Positions 1 through 6,451 of a DNA stretch of 18,634 bases are shown piece after piece. The stretch is from an uncultured Oscillospiraceae bacterium (lineage in GTDB: Bacteria > Bacillota > Clostridia > Oscillospirales > Oscillospiraceae). The stretch covers positions 1 through 18,634 of the forward strand of contig CAAELC010000088.1 in assembly GCA_900756715.1 (NCBI GenBank), in the 5' to 3' direction. Within the stretch, counting starts at the first letter, position 1. Every line of letters starts with the position of its first letter. Made by a program: the position numbers and the translations under genes. A model generated the notes under the pieces. The model saw only the letters and a program-made list of their open reading frames with translations, did no database searches and had not been told where the DNA came from.

Positions 1-10
1 AGGTGGGAAG

Positions 11-45
11 CAGCCCTCCGGATTTTGGCCGGAGGGCTGCTTTTT
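11..45 (+). terminator. Rho-independent terminator of an upstream plus-strand gene
   Basis: An 11-bp perfect stem (11-21 with 29-39) with a 7-nt loop is followed by five T at 41-45. The T tract lies on the plus-strand side, so it ends a plus-strand transcript coming from before the window. On the minus strand no T run follows the stem, so it is at best a weak stop for the minus-strand gene ending at 62. Confidence 0.85.
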
Positions 46-61
46 GCGGTTTGAACAGAGA

Positions 62-859
62 TTATTCTTCTTTGGCAGATTCTTTTTTCCGGGGGAGAGA
101 GGGAAGCGCGTCCGGTGCAAACCCCCACAGAAGCTTTATAAGCCACACAAACAGCAGCAGGACCAGCACCGGAATCAGGCAGGAGGTGACCAGCATCACA
201 GCCAGCGCCTCCAGAAACCGGTTCAGCAAGCTGCTCAGCCGGTTCAGCACGCCGCTGACGGCACCGGTGATTCCATCTGTGATTCGGGAGAGCAGGTCTT
301 TATCCTGCGCGCTGTTCTGTGCGTCCTGTGTGGCATCCTTGGCATCGTCAATGGTTTGTTGGATGGATGCCTGATAGGTGCTTTCAATCAGCGAGGACAA
401 GCGTATTCCGGCGGGAATCACCAGACAGATGGCAACGGCAAAGAGAAGCAGCTTGCAGGCGGCGGTGCGCAGCGTCCGGCGCCAGATGAACAGGCTGGCG
501 GAGAACAGGGCGCAGGCGGCGGGAATCAGCCAGACGCAGGCAATGTAGCCGGTGACCGTCAGCAGATATTTTTCCAGAAGAACAGCGCTGAGCGCAATAA
601 GAAAATAGGAGCTGAGGTCTGCCAGCTTTTCGGCAATGGGGGTGGCGGCGTCTCCGGGCAGAAGCGAAAGAGCAGCAGACGCTGCCGTGGAGGCGGCGGT
701 CAGTTCCATGACAGTGGTTTGCTGGCGGTCCAGCATGGCAATGGAATCGGCGTGAAAAGCGGCAGAGGACAGAGGTTTTGCCACCACAAAAGCGGACAGA
801 AGCGCTATCAATATGGCGGCGGCTACTGCCGCCAGCCGACGGGACAGGGATTGGGTCAT
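62..859 (-). CDS. Hypothetical multi-pass membrane protein (265 aa)
   Basis: I do not recognise the family. The start is ATG at 859, with an AAGGAGG ribosome site 7 nt upstream. The N terminus (residues about 8-28) is a signal anchor or first membrane segment. Further hydrophobic stretches lie near residues 85-105, 108-126, 136-155 and 215-245. Between the last two, at about 160-200, is a polar stretch rich in Gln, Asp and Ala (IDDAKDATQDAQNSAQDKD), likely amphipathic or coiled. The C terminus is basic then acidic (RKKESAKEE), typical of a cytosolic tail. It stands alone, divergent from the metal operon, with its own promoter. The layout (N-terminal anchor, soluble loop, helical bundle, polar helix) resembles small membrane proteins of stage III sporulation (SpoIIIAE-like), but this is only a shape resemblance and not an assignment. 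Confidence 0.75.
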   Translation of the reverse strand: MTQSLSRRLAAVAAAILIALLSAFVVAKPLSSAAFHADSIAMLDRQQTTVMELTAASTAASAALSLLPGDAATPIAEKLADLSSYFLIALSAVLLEKYLLTVTGYIACVWLIPAACALFSASLFIWRRTLRTAACKLLLFAVAICLVIPAGIRLSSLIESTYQASIQQTIDDAKDATQDAQNSAQDKDLLSRITDGITGAVSGVLNRLSSLLNRFLEALAVMLVTSCLIPVLVLLLFVWLIKLLWGFAPDALPSLPRKKESAKEE

Positions 860-892
860 GGGAATGCCTCCTTACAAAAAAACGGTTAGAAC

Positions 893-921
893 ATTATAGC
901 AGGTGGAAGGCGGGAGCGCAA
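893..921 (-). promoter_or_regulatory. Sigma-A-type promoter of the orphan membrane protein
   Basis: Read on the minus strand: TTGCGC (916-921), a 17-nt spacer, then TGCTATAAT, i.e. a perfect -10 (893-898) with an extended TGN. The weak -35 is compensated by the extended -10. It lies about 35 nt upstream of the start at 859. Confidence 0.65.
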
Positions 922-965
922 GCCGGGGCTCCGACAAAAAAGAAGCGGGAAATGCGAAAAAGCAG

Positions 966-994
966 TTGACAAACCGGGGAGAGAGGAGTAGTAT
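966..994 (+). promoter_or_regulatory. Promoter of the arsR-HMA-ATPase operon
   Basis: TTGACA (966-971), 17-nt spacer, TAGTAT (989-994). TATAAG at 992-997 is an alternative -10 but would need a 20-nt spacer. The transcript would begin near 1001, inside the proposed operator. Confidence 0.7.
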
Positions 995-1004
995 AAGAGC
1001 ACAA

Positions 1005-1026
1005 CAAATGAATGATTGTTCAAATG
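1005..1026 (+). promoter_or_regulatory. Probable SmtB/ArsR-type operator
   Basis: TGAA (1009-1012), 6 nt, TTCA (1019-1022), in an AT-rich setting with further near-repeats (CAAATG on both sides). It sits at the predicted transcription start just before the ArsR gene. The TGAA...TTCA dyad near the start site is the form of operator known for SmtB/CzrA/ZiaR repressors. The dyad is imperfect, so exact edges are uncertain. Confidence 0.5.
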
Positions 1027-1047
1027 AAGATGTGAAAGGGTGATTGA

Positions 1048-1404
1048 ATGAACAAAGCGCAGGAGCCGGAATTTCTGAGCCTGACCGCAGAGGGAGCGGA
1101 GAACGTTCTTGACCATATGCCGGATGAGGACAGCCTGTACGATCTGGCGGAGGTGTATAAGGTATTCGGCGATTCCACCCGGATTAAAATTCTGTATGCG
1201 CTGTACGCTGCGGAATTGTGCGTATATGACATTGCGCAGCTGCTGGGTATGACGCAGAGCGCGGTGAGCCATCAGCTGAGGATTCTGAAAAATAACAAGC
1301 TGGTGAAGTTCCGCCGGGAGGGGAAAACCATATTTTACGCATTGGACGACGACCATGTGCGTGCCATCCTGAGCATGGGCATGGAGCATCTGAATGAAAA
1401 ATAA
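1048..1404 (+). CDS. SmtB/CzrA-like ArsR-family metal-sensing repressor
   Basis: A 118-aa winged-helix repressor, the usual size for the family. The recognition helix is in residues 62-80 (DIAQLLGMTQSAVSHQLRIL) and the wing follows near 84-97. The C-terminal helix carries D101-x-H103 and H114-x-x-E117. This is the exact spacing of the alpha-5 zinc site of SmtB (D104, H106, H117, E120), so Zn(II) or a close relative is the likely inducer. The ELCVYD motif at 56-61 keeps one Cys (C58) of the CadC-type ELCVCD site, so the thiolate alpha-3 site is incomplete. The start is ATG 1048, with AAAGGG upstream. It is the first gene of the efflux operon and should repress its own promoter until metal rises. 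Confidence 0.92.
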   Translation: MNKAQEPEFLSLTAEGAENVLDHMPDEDSLYDLAEVYKVFGDSTRIKILYALYAAELCVYDIAQLLGMTQSAVSHQLRILKNNKLVKFRREGKTIFYALDDDHVRAILSMGMEHLNEK

Positions 1405-1436
1405 ACCGAAAAAACTGTAGTATGGAGGCTGCGAAT

Positions 1437-1655
1437 ATGAAAAAGACCTATAAAATCGAAGTGGACTGCGCCAACTGTGCCGCCAAAATGGAGGAAGCTG
1501 CCAAGCACACCGCGGGTGTGGCCGATGCGGTGGTCAGCTTTATGACCCAGAAAATGAAGGTGGAATTTGCCGAGGGGGCGGAGCCTTCCGCTGTGATGCA
1601 GGATGTGCTGAAAAACTGCAAAAAGGTAGAGGACGATTGCGAGATTTACCTGTGA
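1437..1655 (+). CDS. Free-standing heavy-metal-associated (HMA) domain protein
   Basis: A 72-aa single HMA domain (ferredoxin-like fold). The metal motif is D10-C11-x-x-C14, in the context VDCANCAAKMEE. In ZntA/CadA ATPases an Asp directly before the CxxC favours Zn(II)/Cd(II) over Cu(I), so this domain probably binds zinc or cadmium. I chose ATG 1437 over the in-frame ATG at 1422 because GGAGG at 1424-1428 lies 8 nt before 1437 and would itself be inside the longer reading frame. The next gene is a P1B ATPase whose own N terminus lacks an HMA domain, so this looks like the missing N-terminal domain encoded separately, acting as a metallochaperone or in trans. An extra Cys pair (C56 and C63) near the C terminus is not part of the usual motif. 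Confidence 0.9.
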   Translation: MKKTYKIEVDCANCAAKMEEAAKHTAGVADAVVSFMTQKMKVEFAEGAEPSAVMQDVLKNCKKVEDDCEIYL

Positions 1656-1690
1656 TCGGATGATGCAGACTGGCTTGTTGGCCTGAACCC

Positions 1691-1723
1691 GGTTTCCTCC
1701 ACGGCATGTGCGTGGAGGAAACC
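1691..1723 (+). other. Perfect intercistronic stem-loop between HMA gene and ATPase gene
   Basis: A perfect 13-bp inverted repeat (1691-1703 with 1711-1723) with a 7-nt loop lies in the 155-nt gap between the HMA stop and the ATPase start. No T tract follows, so it is not a standard terminator. It could be a processing or stability element that sets different amounts of the small HMA protein and the large membrane ATPase. Confidence 0.6.
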
Positions 1724-1810
1724 AGCTTTGCGGGCCTGTTGGCTGTGAACGGCTGGGGTCGGGACACTGAAAAGACTGCCCGGCGGACATTGGAAGGAGG
1801 CGCGGAGGCC

Positions 1811-3679
1811 GTGACAAAAAAGCAGAAAAAGAACCTGTACCGAATTCTGGCGGCAGTTGCGATGGTGGTGGTCATCCGGCTGCTGCCGGTATCCGGCTGG
1901 CCGGAGGCGGCGCTGTACATGCTGCCGTACTTGCTGGTGGGATATGACATTCTTGTCAAGGCTGCAAAGGGAATTATGAACAGACAGGTGTTTGACGAGA
2001 ATTTCCTGATGGCTGTTGCCACAGTGGGCGCCATTGCTCTGGGAGATTTTCAGGAAGGGTGCGCCGTGATGATTTTCTATCAGGTGGGCGAACTGTTCCA
2101 GGGAGTGGCCGTGGGCAAAAGCCGCCGCAGCATCAGCGAGTTGATGGATATTCGTCCGGATTATGCCAATGTGGAGACGGACGGGAAGCTGGAGCAGGTG
2201 GACCCGGATGATGTGGAGGTTGGCTCTGTCATTGTGGTGCAGCCCGGTGAACGGGTGCCTATTGACGGCGTGGTGGTGGAGGGAAGCTCCACTGTGAACA
2301 CCAGCGCCCTGACCGGCGAAAGCGTGCCGCGGGAGGTGCGCGAGGGGGATGAAATTATCTCCGGCTGCGTGAACATGAGCGGTCTGCTGCGGGTGAGAAC
2401 CACCAAAGAGTTCGGGGATTCTACCGTGGCAAAGATTCTTGATCTGGTGGAAAATTCCAGCATGAAAAAGGCCAAGGCGGAGAACTTCATCACAAAATTT
2501 GCCCGGTACTATACCCCGGCGGTGTGCTATGGCGCGCTGGCGCTGGCCCTTCTGCCGCCGCTGTATCTGACGGTTACAGGCGGCGGAGCCGACTGGGGCG
2601 ACTGGATTACAAGAGCGCTGACTTTCCTGGTCATCAGCTGCCCCTGCGCACTGGTCATCAGCATTCCGCTGAGCTTCTTCGGAGGCATTGGCGGAGCCTC
2701 TGCCAGAGGAATTCTGGTCAAGGGCGGCAACTATCTGGAGGCGCTGGCCAAGACCCGGTATGTGGTGTTTGACAAGACCGGCACCCTGACCAAGGGCGTG
2801 TTTCAGGTGGTTCAGACCAGCCCGGCAGAGGGCACGACAGAGCGGGAACTGCTGGAGACGGCGGCGCTGGCGGAGAGCTATTCCAAGCATCCCATCAGCC
2901 AGAGCCTGAAAGCGGCCTGCGGCGGTACGCTGGAGGCAGAACGGGTGAGCGGCGTGGAAGAACTGGGCGGACATGGCGTCACCGCAGTGGTGGACGGCAG
3001 ACAGGTGGCTGTTGGCAACGAGCGGCTGATGAAGAAGCTGGGTGTTTCCTACAGGACACCGGAGCAGCCCGGAACGGTTGTGTATGTATGCGTGGAGGGC
3101 CGGTATGCCGGGTATATTCTGCTGGGCGATGTGGTAAAGGAGCATGCGGGAGCGGCCATCCGGGGCCTGAAGCAGGAGGGCGTGAAGAAAACCGTGATGC
3201 TGACCGGTGATGCTGACGCCGTGGCCCGTCGGGTGGCGGAGGAGCTGGGCGTGGACGAGGTGCACAGCCAGCTGCTGCCCGGAGACAAGGTGGAGCAGGT
3301 GGAGCGCCTGATGGCTGCGTGTCAGAAGGATGAACTGCTTGCCTTTGTGGGAGATGGTATCAATGATGCGCCGGTGCTGGCCCGGGCTGATCTGGGCATC
3401 GCCATGGGGGCACTGGGCAGCGATGCGGCCATCGAGGCGGCGGACATTGTGCTGATGGACGATGACCCGCTGAAGATTGCGCTGGCCATGAAGATTTCCC
3501 GCCGCACGCTGCGGATCGTGTATGAGAACATCGTGTTTGCACTGGCTGTGAAGGCGGTGTGTCTGGTGTTGGGCGCCATCGGTCAGGCCAGCATGTGGCT
3601 GGCAATCGGAGCGGATGTGGGCGTGATGGTGCTGGCTGTGCTGAATGCCACCCGCGCGCTGGTGACACCGAAAAAGTGA
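1811..3679 (+). CDS. zntA: Zn/Cd/Pb-exporting P1B-2-type ATPase without N-terminal HMA domain
   Basis: This ATPase pumps divalent soft metals out of the cytosol, using ATP. The start is probably GTG 1811 (622 aa), with AAGGAGG at 1794-1800. An upstream ATG at 1706 would add 35 residues unlike any P1B ATPase. Landmarks are the actuator motif TGES, the membrane metal site C277-P-C279, the phosphorylated D321 in DKTGTLT, the nucleotide-domain SKHP (P1B hallmark) and the hinge GDGINDAP near 514. In the last two helices, K581 and D602 (ADVG) match the Lys and Asp that mark the ZntA (P1B-2) group. The protein begins only about 10 residues before its first membrane helix, so the usual one or two N-terminal HMA domains are absent; the gene at 1437 supplies one. 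ZntA or CadA are equally fitting names. Confidence 0.93.
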   Translation: MTKKQKKNLYRILAAVAMVVVIRLLPVSGWPEAALYMLPYLLVGYDILVKAAKGIMNRQVFDENFLMAVATVGAIALGDFQEGCAVMIFYQVGELFQGVAVGKSRRSISELMDIRPDYANVETDGKLEQVDPDDVEVGSVIVVQPGERVPIDGVVVEGSSTVNTSALTGESVPREVREGDEIISGCVNMSGLLRVRTTKEFGDSTVAKILDLVENSSMKKAKAENFITKFARYYTPAVCYGALALALLPPLYLTVTGGGADWGDWITRALTFLVISCPCALVISIPLSFFGGIGGASARGILVKGGNYLEALAKTRYVVFDKTGTLTKGVFQVVQTSPAEGTTERELLETAALAESYSKHPISQSLKAACGGTLEAERVSGVEELGGHGVTAVVDGRQVAVGNERLMKKLGVSYRTPEQPGTVVYVCVEGRYAGYILLGDVVKEHAGAAIRGLKQEGVKKTVMLTGDADAVARRVAEELGVDEVHSQLLPGDKVEQVERLMAACQKDELLAFVGDGINDAPVLARADLGIAMGALGSDAAIEAADIVLMDDDPLKIALAMKISRRTLRIVYENIVFALAVKAVCLVLGAIGQASMWLAIGADVGVMVLAVLNATRALVTPKK

Positions 3680-3688
3680 AAGAGCAAA

Positions 3689-3730
3689 GCAGGCCCGGTC
3701 CCCGGCTGAAAGCCGTGGGAACGGGCCTGC
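3689..3730 (+). terminator. Long GC-rich hairpin after the ATPase gene, no T tract
   Basis: A 14-bp arm pair (3689-3702 with 3717-3730, one mismatch) continues inward as CGGCT/AGCCG with a 3-nt loop, giving roughly 19 bp of stem. No T run follows. It lies 10 nt after the ATPase stop, about 45 nt before a proper terminator. It may protect the mRNA 3' end or aid termination. Confidence 0.5.
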
Positions 3731-3776
3731 CGGCTGCATGGGGAATTCCGGCCTGTACCGGATTCTGCCCGAAAAT

Positions 3777-3822
3777 AAAAATCAGGTGTCTGTAAGATTT
3801 TTCTTACGGACACCTGATTTTG
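3777..3822. terminator. Bidirectional terminator between the ATPase operon and the tRNA-Leu pair
   Basis: A 20-bp stem (3778-3797 with 3802-3821, one G-U pair) with a TTTT loop. Its base is A/T-rich, so it ends in a U run in both directions: on the minus strand a T5 (3777-3781) then ATTTTC; on the plus strand TTTT at 3818-3821. It serves the convergent ATPase operon (plus) and the tRNA transcript (minus). The stem reaches the last base of the tRNA CCA end. Confidence 0.8.
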
Positions 3823-3908
3823 GTGCGCGAGGCGGGACTTGAACCCGCACGTGCGTAATGCACACTAGAACCTGAATCTAGCGAGTCTGCCAATTCCACC
3901 ACTCGCGC
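3821..3908 (-). tRNA. tRNA-Leu, anticodon CAG
   Basis: On the minus strand the acceptor stem is GCGCGAG/CTCGCGC, with discriminator A and an encoded CCA (3821-3823). The anticodon stem CTAGA/TCTAG holds the loop TTCAGGT, giving anticodon CAG (reads CUG). A long variable arm (GTGCATTACGCAC) makes it a class II tRNA, as expected for Leu. The T loop is GGGTTCAAGTCCC. Total length is 88 nt with CCA. Confidence 0.95.
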
Positions 3909-3938
3909 ATATCCATGACTTCTTTTCCCTTCGGGAAG

Positions 3939-4025
3939 TGGTGCGAGTGATGGGACTTGAACCCACACGTCCAATCGAACACAAGCACCTCAAGCTTGCC
4001 TGTCTGCCTATTCCAGCACACTCGC
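3939..4025 (-). tRNA. tRNA-Leu, anticodon GAG
   Basis: On the minus strand the acceptor stem is GCGAGTG/CACTCGC, with an encoded CCA (3939-3941). The anticodon stem CAAGC/GCTTG encloses TTGAGGT, giving anticodon GAG (reads CUC and CUU). It has a class II variable arm and the same TTCAAGTCCC T-arm core as its neighbour. It is the first of the pair in transcription order. The 30-nt spacer to the CAG gene holds a small TTCCC/GGGAA hairpin (3925-3937). Confidence 0.95.
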
Positions 4026-4054
4026 AAATGAGCCCTTTAACCGAAGACTTGCTT

Positions 4055-4082
4055 ATTATAGCATGATGACAGAAAATGTCAA
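4055..4082 (-). promoter_or_regulatory. Consensus promoter of the tRNA-Leu pair
   Basis: On the minus strand: TTGACA (4077-4082), 16-nt spacer, TATAAT (4055-4060). Both hexamers are perfect, fitting a stable-RNA promoter. Transcription would start about 4048, some 22 nt before the first tRNA. Confidence 0.85.
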
Positions 4083-4096
4083 GAGTAAAATGAAAA

Positions 4097-4142
4097 AATC
4101 AGAAATAAATTTGTCGCCGCCGGAAAATCCGACGACGACAAA
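4097..4142 (-). terminator. Terminator of citrate synthase
   Basis: Read as minus-strand RNA, 4142-4128 pairs with 4124-4110 as a full 15-bp stem with two G-U pairs and a 3-nt loop. A T-rich tail follows (TTTATTTC, then T6). On the plus strand the same pairs become C-A mismatches, which shows the structure is meant for the minus strand. It starts 15 nt past the gltA stop and separates gltA from the tRNA promoter. Confidence 0.75.
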
Positions 4143-4157
4143 AGGAGAGACAAAGGC

Positions 4158-5525
4158 TTAGCGCTGGCTCATGGGGATATAGGGACGGCGCTTTTCAATG
4201 CACTTGCAGGCAGGACGGATGATCTTGTTATTTTCACCCAGCTCCTCCATGCGGTGCGCGCTCCAGCCCGCCATACGGGCAATGGCAAACAGAGGCGTAT
4301 ACAACTCGGCAGGCAGACACAGCATACTGTACAGAAAGCCGCTGTAAAAGTCAACATTCGCAGCCACAGGGCGGCTGGTGCGGCCGGAGAGCAGCTGGCG
4401 GCTGACCTGCTCCACCGTGCGGTACATGGCAAGCTCCTCATCGTACCCCTTTTCGGCGGCCAGATCCTCCACGAAGGTGCGCAGCACCTCGGCGCGGGGG
4501 TCGGAGAGAGAATAAACAGCGTGGCCCATGCCGTAAATCAGCCCCAGATGGTCGAAGACCTTCTTATCCAGTACATCCGTCAGGTAGCTGCGGATTTGCT
4601 CCTCGCTGGTTACATCGGAGACATGTTCCTTCAGGTCGGCCATCATCTGCATGACCTTGATATTGGCGCCGCCGTGACGCGGCCCCTTCAGAGAGCACAG
4701 AGAGGCGGCCATAGCCGAATAAGTGTCTGTTCCGGTGGAGGAAACCACATGGTTGGTAAAGGTGGAGTTATTGCTGCCATGGTCGGCGTGGAGAATCAGG
4801 GCCGCATCCAGCGCGCGAGCCTCCAACTCGGTGAACTGCTTATCCTCACGCAGCAGGTAGAGAATATTCTCCGCCATGGAAAGCTCCCGCTGGGGAGTGT
4901 GGAGATACAGCCCCTCTCCCTGCGTGTTGCGGTAGGCCTGATAGCTGTAGATAGCCAGCTGGGGCGTGTTTACCGTCAGCTGCAGGCACTGGCGCAGTAC
5001 ATTGGGAAGGGAAATGTCATTGGCCTTGTCATCATAGCAATACAGCGTCAGAATGCTGCGGGCCAGCGTATTCATCATGTCGCCGGTGGGGGCCTTCATC
5101 ACCACATCCCGGACAAAGTTTTTGGGCAGCTGGCGATAGTCGGCCAGCATGGCGCAGAACTGGGAAAGTTCCTGCGCGGTGGGCAGAACGCCGAACAGAA
5201 GCAGGTAAAAGGTTTCCTCGAAACCAAAACGCTTGTCGCCCAGCGCACCGTGTACCAGTTCCCGCACATCATAGCCGCGGTAATACAGAACGCCCTCACA
5301 GGGGATGGTGTCGCTGCCGTCTACGGTGTAGCCCTTGACTTCGGAGATGCGGGTGAGACTTGCCAGCACACCGCGGCCTGTGGCATCGCGGAGGCCGCGC
5401 TTGACATCGTATTTCTGGTAAAGGGATTTGTCGATGTGGGCGTGCTGGCCCCACTGCTGCACCAGACCCTCGATCTGGGGGGTGATGCGGCAATATTCTT
5501 CTTTGGAAATTTGATTCAGTGCCAT
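4158..5525 (-). CDS. gltA: Citrate synthase
   Basis: It condenses oxaloacetate and acetyl-CoA to citrate. In a fermentative anaerobe this most likely feeds 2-oxoglutarate and glutamate synthesis rather than a full cycle. The protein is 455 aa from ATG 5525; an open frame runs 40 codons further up but has no ribosome site and overlaps the promoter. AAAGGA lies 13 nt before ATG, a somewhat long spacing. Active-site residues are present: H284 in GPRHGGAN, H335 in GMGHAVY and D392 in NVDFYSG. HADHGSNNST (246-255) is the conserved substrate-pocket segment. The His loop reads GHAVYS rather than the more common GHRVYK, a variant of unknown effect. The gene is monocistronic, with its own promoter and terminator. 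Confidence 0.95.
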   Translation of the reverse strand: MALNQISKEEYCRITPQIEGLVQQWGQHAHIDKSLYQKYDVKRGLRDATGRGVLASLTRISEVKGYTVDGSDTIPCEGVLYYRGYDVRELVHGALGDKRFGFEETFYLLLFGVLPTAQELSQFCAMLADYRQLPKNFVRDVVMKAPTGDMMNTLARSILTLYCYDDKANDISLPNVLRQCLQLTVNTPQLAIYSYQAYRNTQGEGLYLHTPQRELSMAENILYLLREDKQFTELEARALDAALILHADHGSNNSTFTNHVVSSTGTDTYSAMAASLCSLKGPRHGGANIKVMQMMADLKEHVSDVTSEEQIRSYLTDVLDKKVFDHLGLIYGMGHAVYSLSDPRAEVLRTFVEDLAAEKGYDEELAMYRTVEQVSRQLLSGRTSRPVAANVDFYSGFLYSMLCLPAELYTPLFAIARMAGWSAHRMEELGENNKIIRPACKCIEKRRPYIPMSQR

Positions 5526-5552
5526 GGTTGGGATACCGTCCTTTCTATGCTC

Positions 5553-5647
5553 TTTTGCAATGATAACACTATAGACTTGCAAAATCAAGGGGGAAATTGC
5601 AAAATATTCCTGCATTTTTGCAAGAAAAAACAGTTTAATATGCAAAA
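5553..5647 (-). promoter_or_regulatory. Array of TTGCAAAA half-sites over the gltA promoter
   Basis: TTGCAAAA occurs at 5577-5584 and 5597-5604, its complement TTTTGCAA at 5553-5560 and 5616-5623, and a partial TGCAAAA at 5641-5647. The pair 5597-5604/5616-5623 is an 8-bp perfect dyad with an 11-nt centre. Starts at 5553, 5577, 5597 and 5616 are spaced 24, 20 and 19 bp, about two helical turns. One site touches the -10, one the -35, and the dyad lies upstream, centred near -57. That layout fits a LysR-type regulator with a recognition and an activation site. The regulator is not in this window. Confidence 0.55.
5560..5588 (-). promoter_or_regulatory. Promoter of citrate synthase
   Basis: On the minus strand: TTGATT (5583-5588), 17-nt spacer, TATCAT (5560-5565), about 35 nt upstream of the gltA start. 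Half-sites of the TTGCAAAA motif overlap both hexamers. Confidence 0.65.
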
Positions 5648-5659
5648 GCGCAACAAGGT

Positions 5660-5688
5660 TTGAAACAGAGAAAAAAATATGCTATACT
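5660..5688 (+). promoter_or_regulatory. Plus-strand promoter pointing into the sirtuin gene (antisense)
   Basis: TTGAAA (5660-5665), 17-nt spacer, TATACT (5683-5688): 5/6 matches in each hexamer with ideal spacing. A transcript starting near 5695 would run antisense through the whole sirtuin gene, then into the ArsC-like gene (6452), and end at the terminator at 6808-6842. It could be a chance match in AT-rich intergenic DNA. Confidence 0.45.
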
Positions 5689-5692
5689 GCGG

Positions 5693-6409
5693 TCAAAGCT
5701 GGGAGAGAATCTGCCCAATGGGGCCGTCCAGCACCAGATTGGCAGAACTGTCTACATAGGTGGAGCCCTTGTTGATGACCACAAGCTTATGGCCGCGATA
5801 GTAACGAACCAGCGCGGCGGCAGGGTAAACCACGAGAGATGTGCCGCCGATGAGAAGAAGATCCGCCCTGCGGATATAGTCGATGGCCCGGTCCATCACA
5901 TCCTCGTCCAGCCCTTCCTCATAAAGGACAACATCAGGCTTGATGATGCCGCCGCAGGAACACCGGGGAATGCCGCTGCACCCGGATACGGCGTCCACCC
6001 CGTAGAATTTGCGGCAGCGGGTGCAGTAGTTGCGCAGGACGCTGCCGTGAAGCTCCAGCACCTCGTGACTGCCGGCCATCTGGTGCAGGCCGTCGATGTT
6101 CTGGGTGATAACAGCTTTGAGCTTTCCCTCCTGTTCCCACTGGGCCAGCTTGTAATGGGCGGCATTGGGCCGGGCTTCGGGGCAGAGCAGCTTCTGGCGG
6201 TAGAAGTCGTAAAACTCCTGGGTGTGTTCTTCGTAAAAGGTGTGGCTGAGCATGGTTTCCGGCGGATACTTGAATTTCTGGTGGTACAGCCCGTCTACGC
6301 TGCGGAAATCCCGGATACCGGACTCTGTGCTGACACCGGCTCCGCCGAAAAAGACAATGTTGTTGCTGGAATTTACCAGTTCCTGCAATTTGCGGATATT
6401 TTCCTCCAT
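5693..6409 (-). CDS. cobB: SIR2-family NAD-dependent protein deacylase (sirtuin)
   Basis: It removes acyl groups from lysines using NAD+, giving nicotinamide and O-acyl-ADP-ribose; bacterial targets include acetyl-CoA synthetase and central metabolic enzymes. The protein is 238 aa, typical for the small bacterial sirtuins. Start is ATG 6409 with GGAGG 9-10 nt upstream. Motifs: NAD-binding GAGVSTESG (23-31), TQNIDGLH (102-109), catalytic H121 in LELHGS, zinc cysteines C129/C132 and C150/C152, and GTSLVVYP (189-196). The usual GIPDFR reads GIRDFR (R33 for Pro) in the flexible cofactor loop. The gene lies upstream of gltA on the same strand but has no clear terminator in the 45 nt behind it, so some read-through to gltA is possible. 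No convincing promoter was found; it must lie in or near the divergent gene at 6452. Confidence 0.93.
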   Translation of the reverse strand: MEENIRKLQELVNSSNNIVFFGGAGVSTESGIRDFRSVDGLYHQKFKYPPETMLSHTFYEEHTQEFYDFYRQKLLCPEARPNAAHYKLAQWEQEGKLKAVITQNIDGLHQMAGSHEVLELHGSVLRNYCTRCRKFYGVDAVSGCSGIPRCSCGGIIKPDVVLYEEGLDEDVMDRAIDYIRRADLLLIGGTSLVVYPAAALVRYYRGHKLVVINKGSTYVDSSANLVLDGPIGQILSQL

Positions 6410-6451
6410 ATAAGAATCCCTCCTGTATGATTTGTTGAAAGCGAGTGTGAT

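Noticed and set aside
1422..1436. Upstream ATG for the HMA protein
   Set aside because: GGAGG at 1424-1428 would lie inside the frame; it is placed ideally for ATG 1437.
1706..1810. Upstream ATG start for the ATPase (35 extra residues)
   Set aside because: The extra residues overlap the intercistronic hairpin, resemble no ATPase N terminus, and AAGGAGG at 1794-1800 fits GTG 1811.
1646..3739. 697-codon open frame on the minus strand
   Set aside because: It lies opposite the P1B ATPase, is rich in His, Gln and Arg as expected for antisense of a GC-rich gene, and has no ribosome site or family features.
5526..5645. 40-residue N-terminal extension of citrate synthase
   Set aside because: The extension runs through the promoter and half-site array and has no ribosome site.
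4254..5663. 469-codon open frame on the plus strand
   Set aside because: Antisense shadow of citrate synthase, whose catalytic motifs are all on the minus strand.
6100..6320. Sirtuin as an inactive paralogue because of GIRDFR
   Set aside because: All catalytic, NAD and zinc residues are present; one change in the flexible loop is not enough to call loss of function.
5660..6430. 256-codon open frame on the plus strand, behind the antisense promoter
   Set aside because: Opposite the sirtuin gene and without protein-like composition or a ribosome site; the promoter is kept as a candidate for an RNA, not for this frame.
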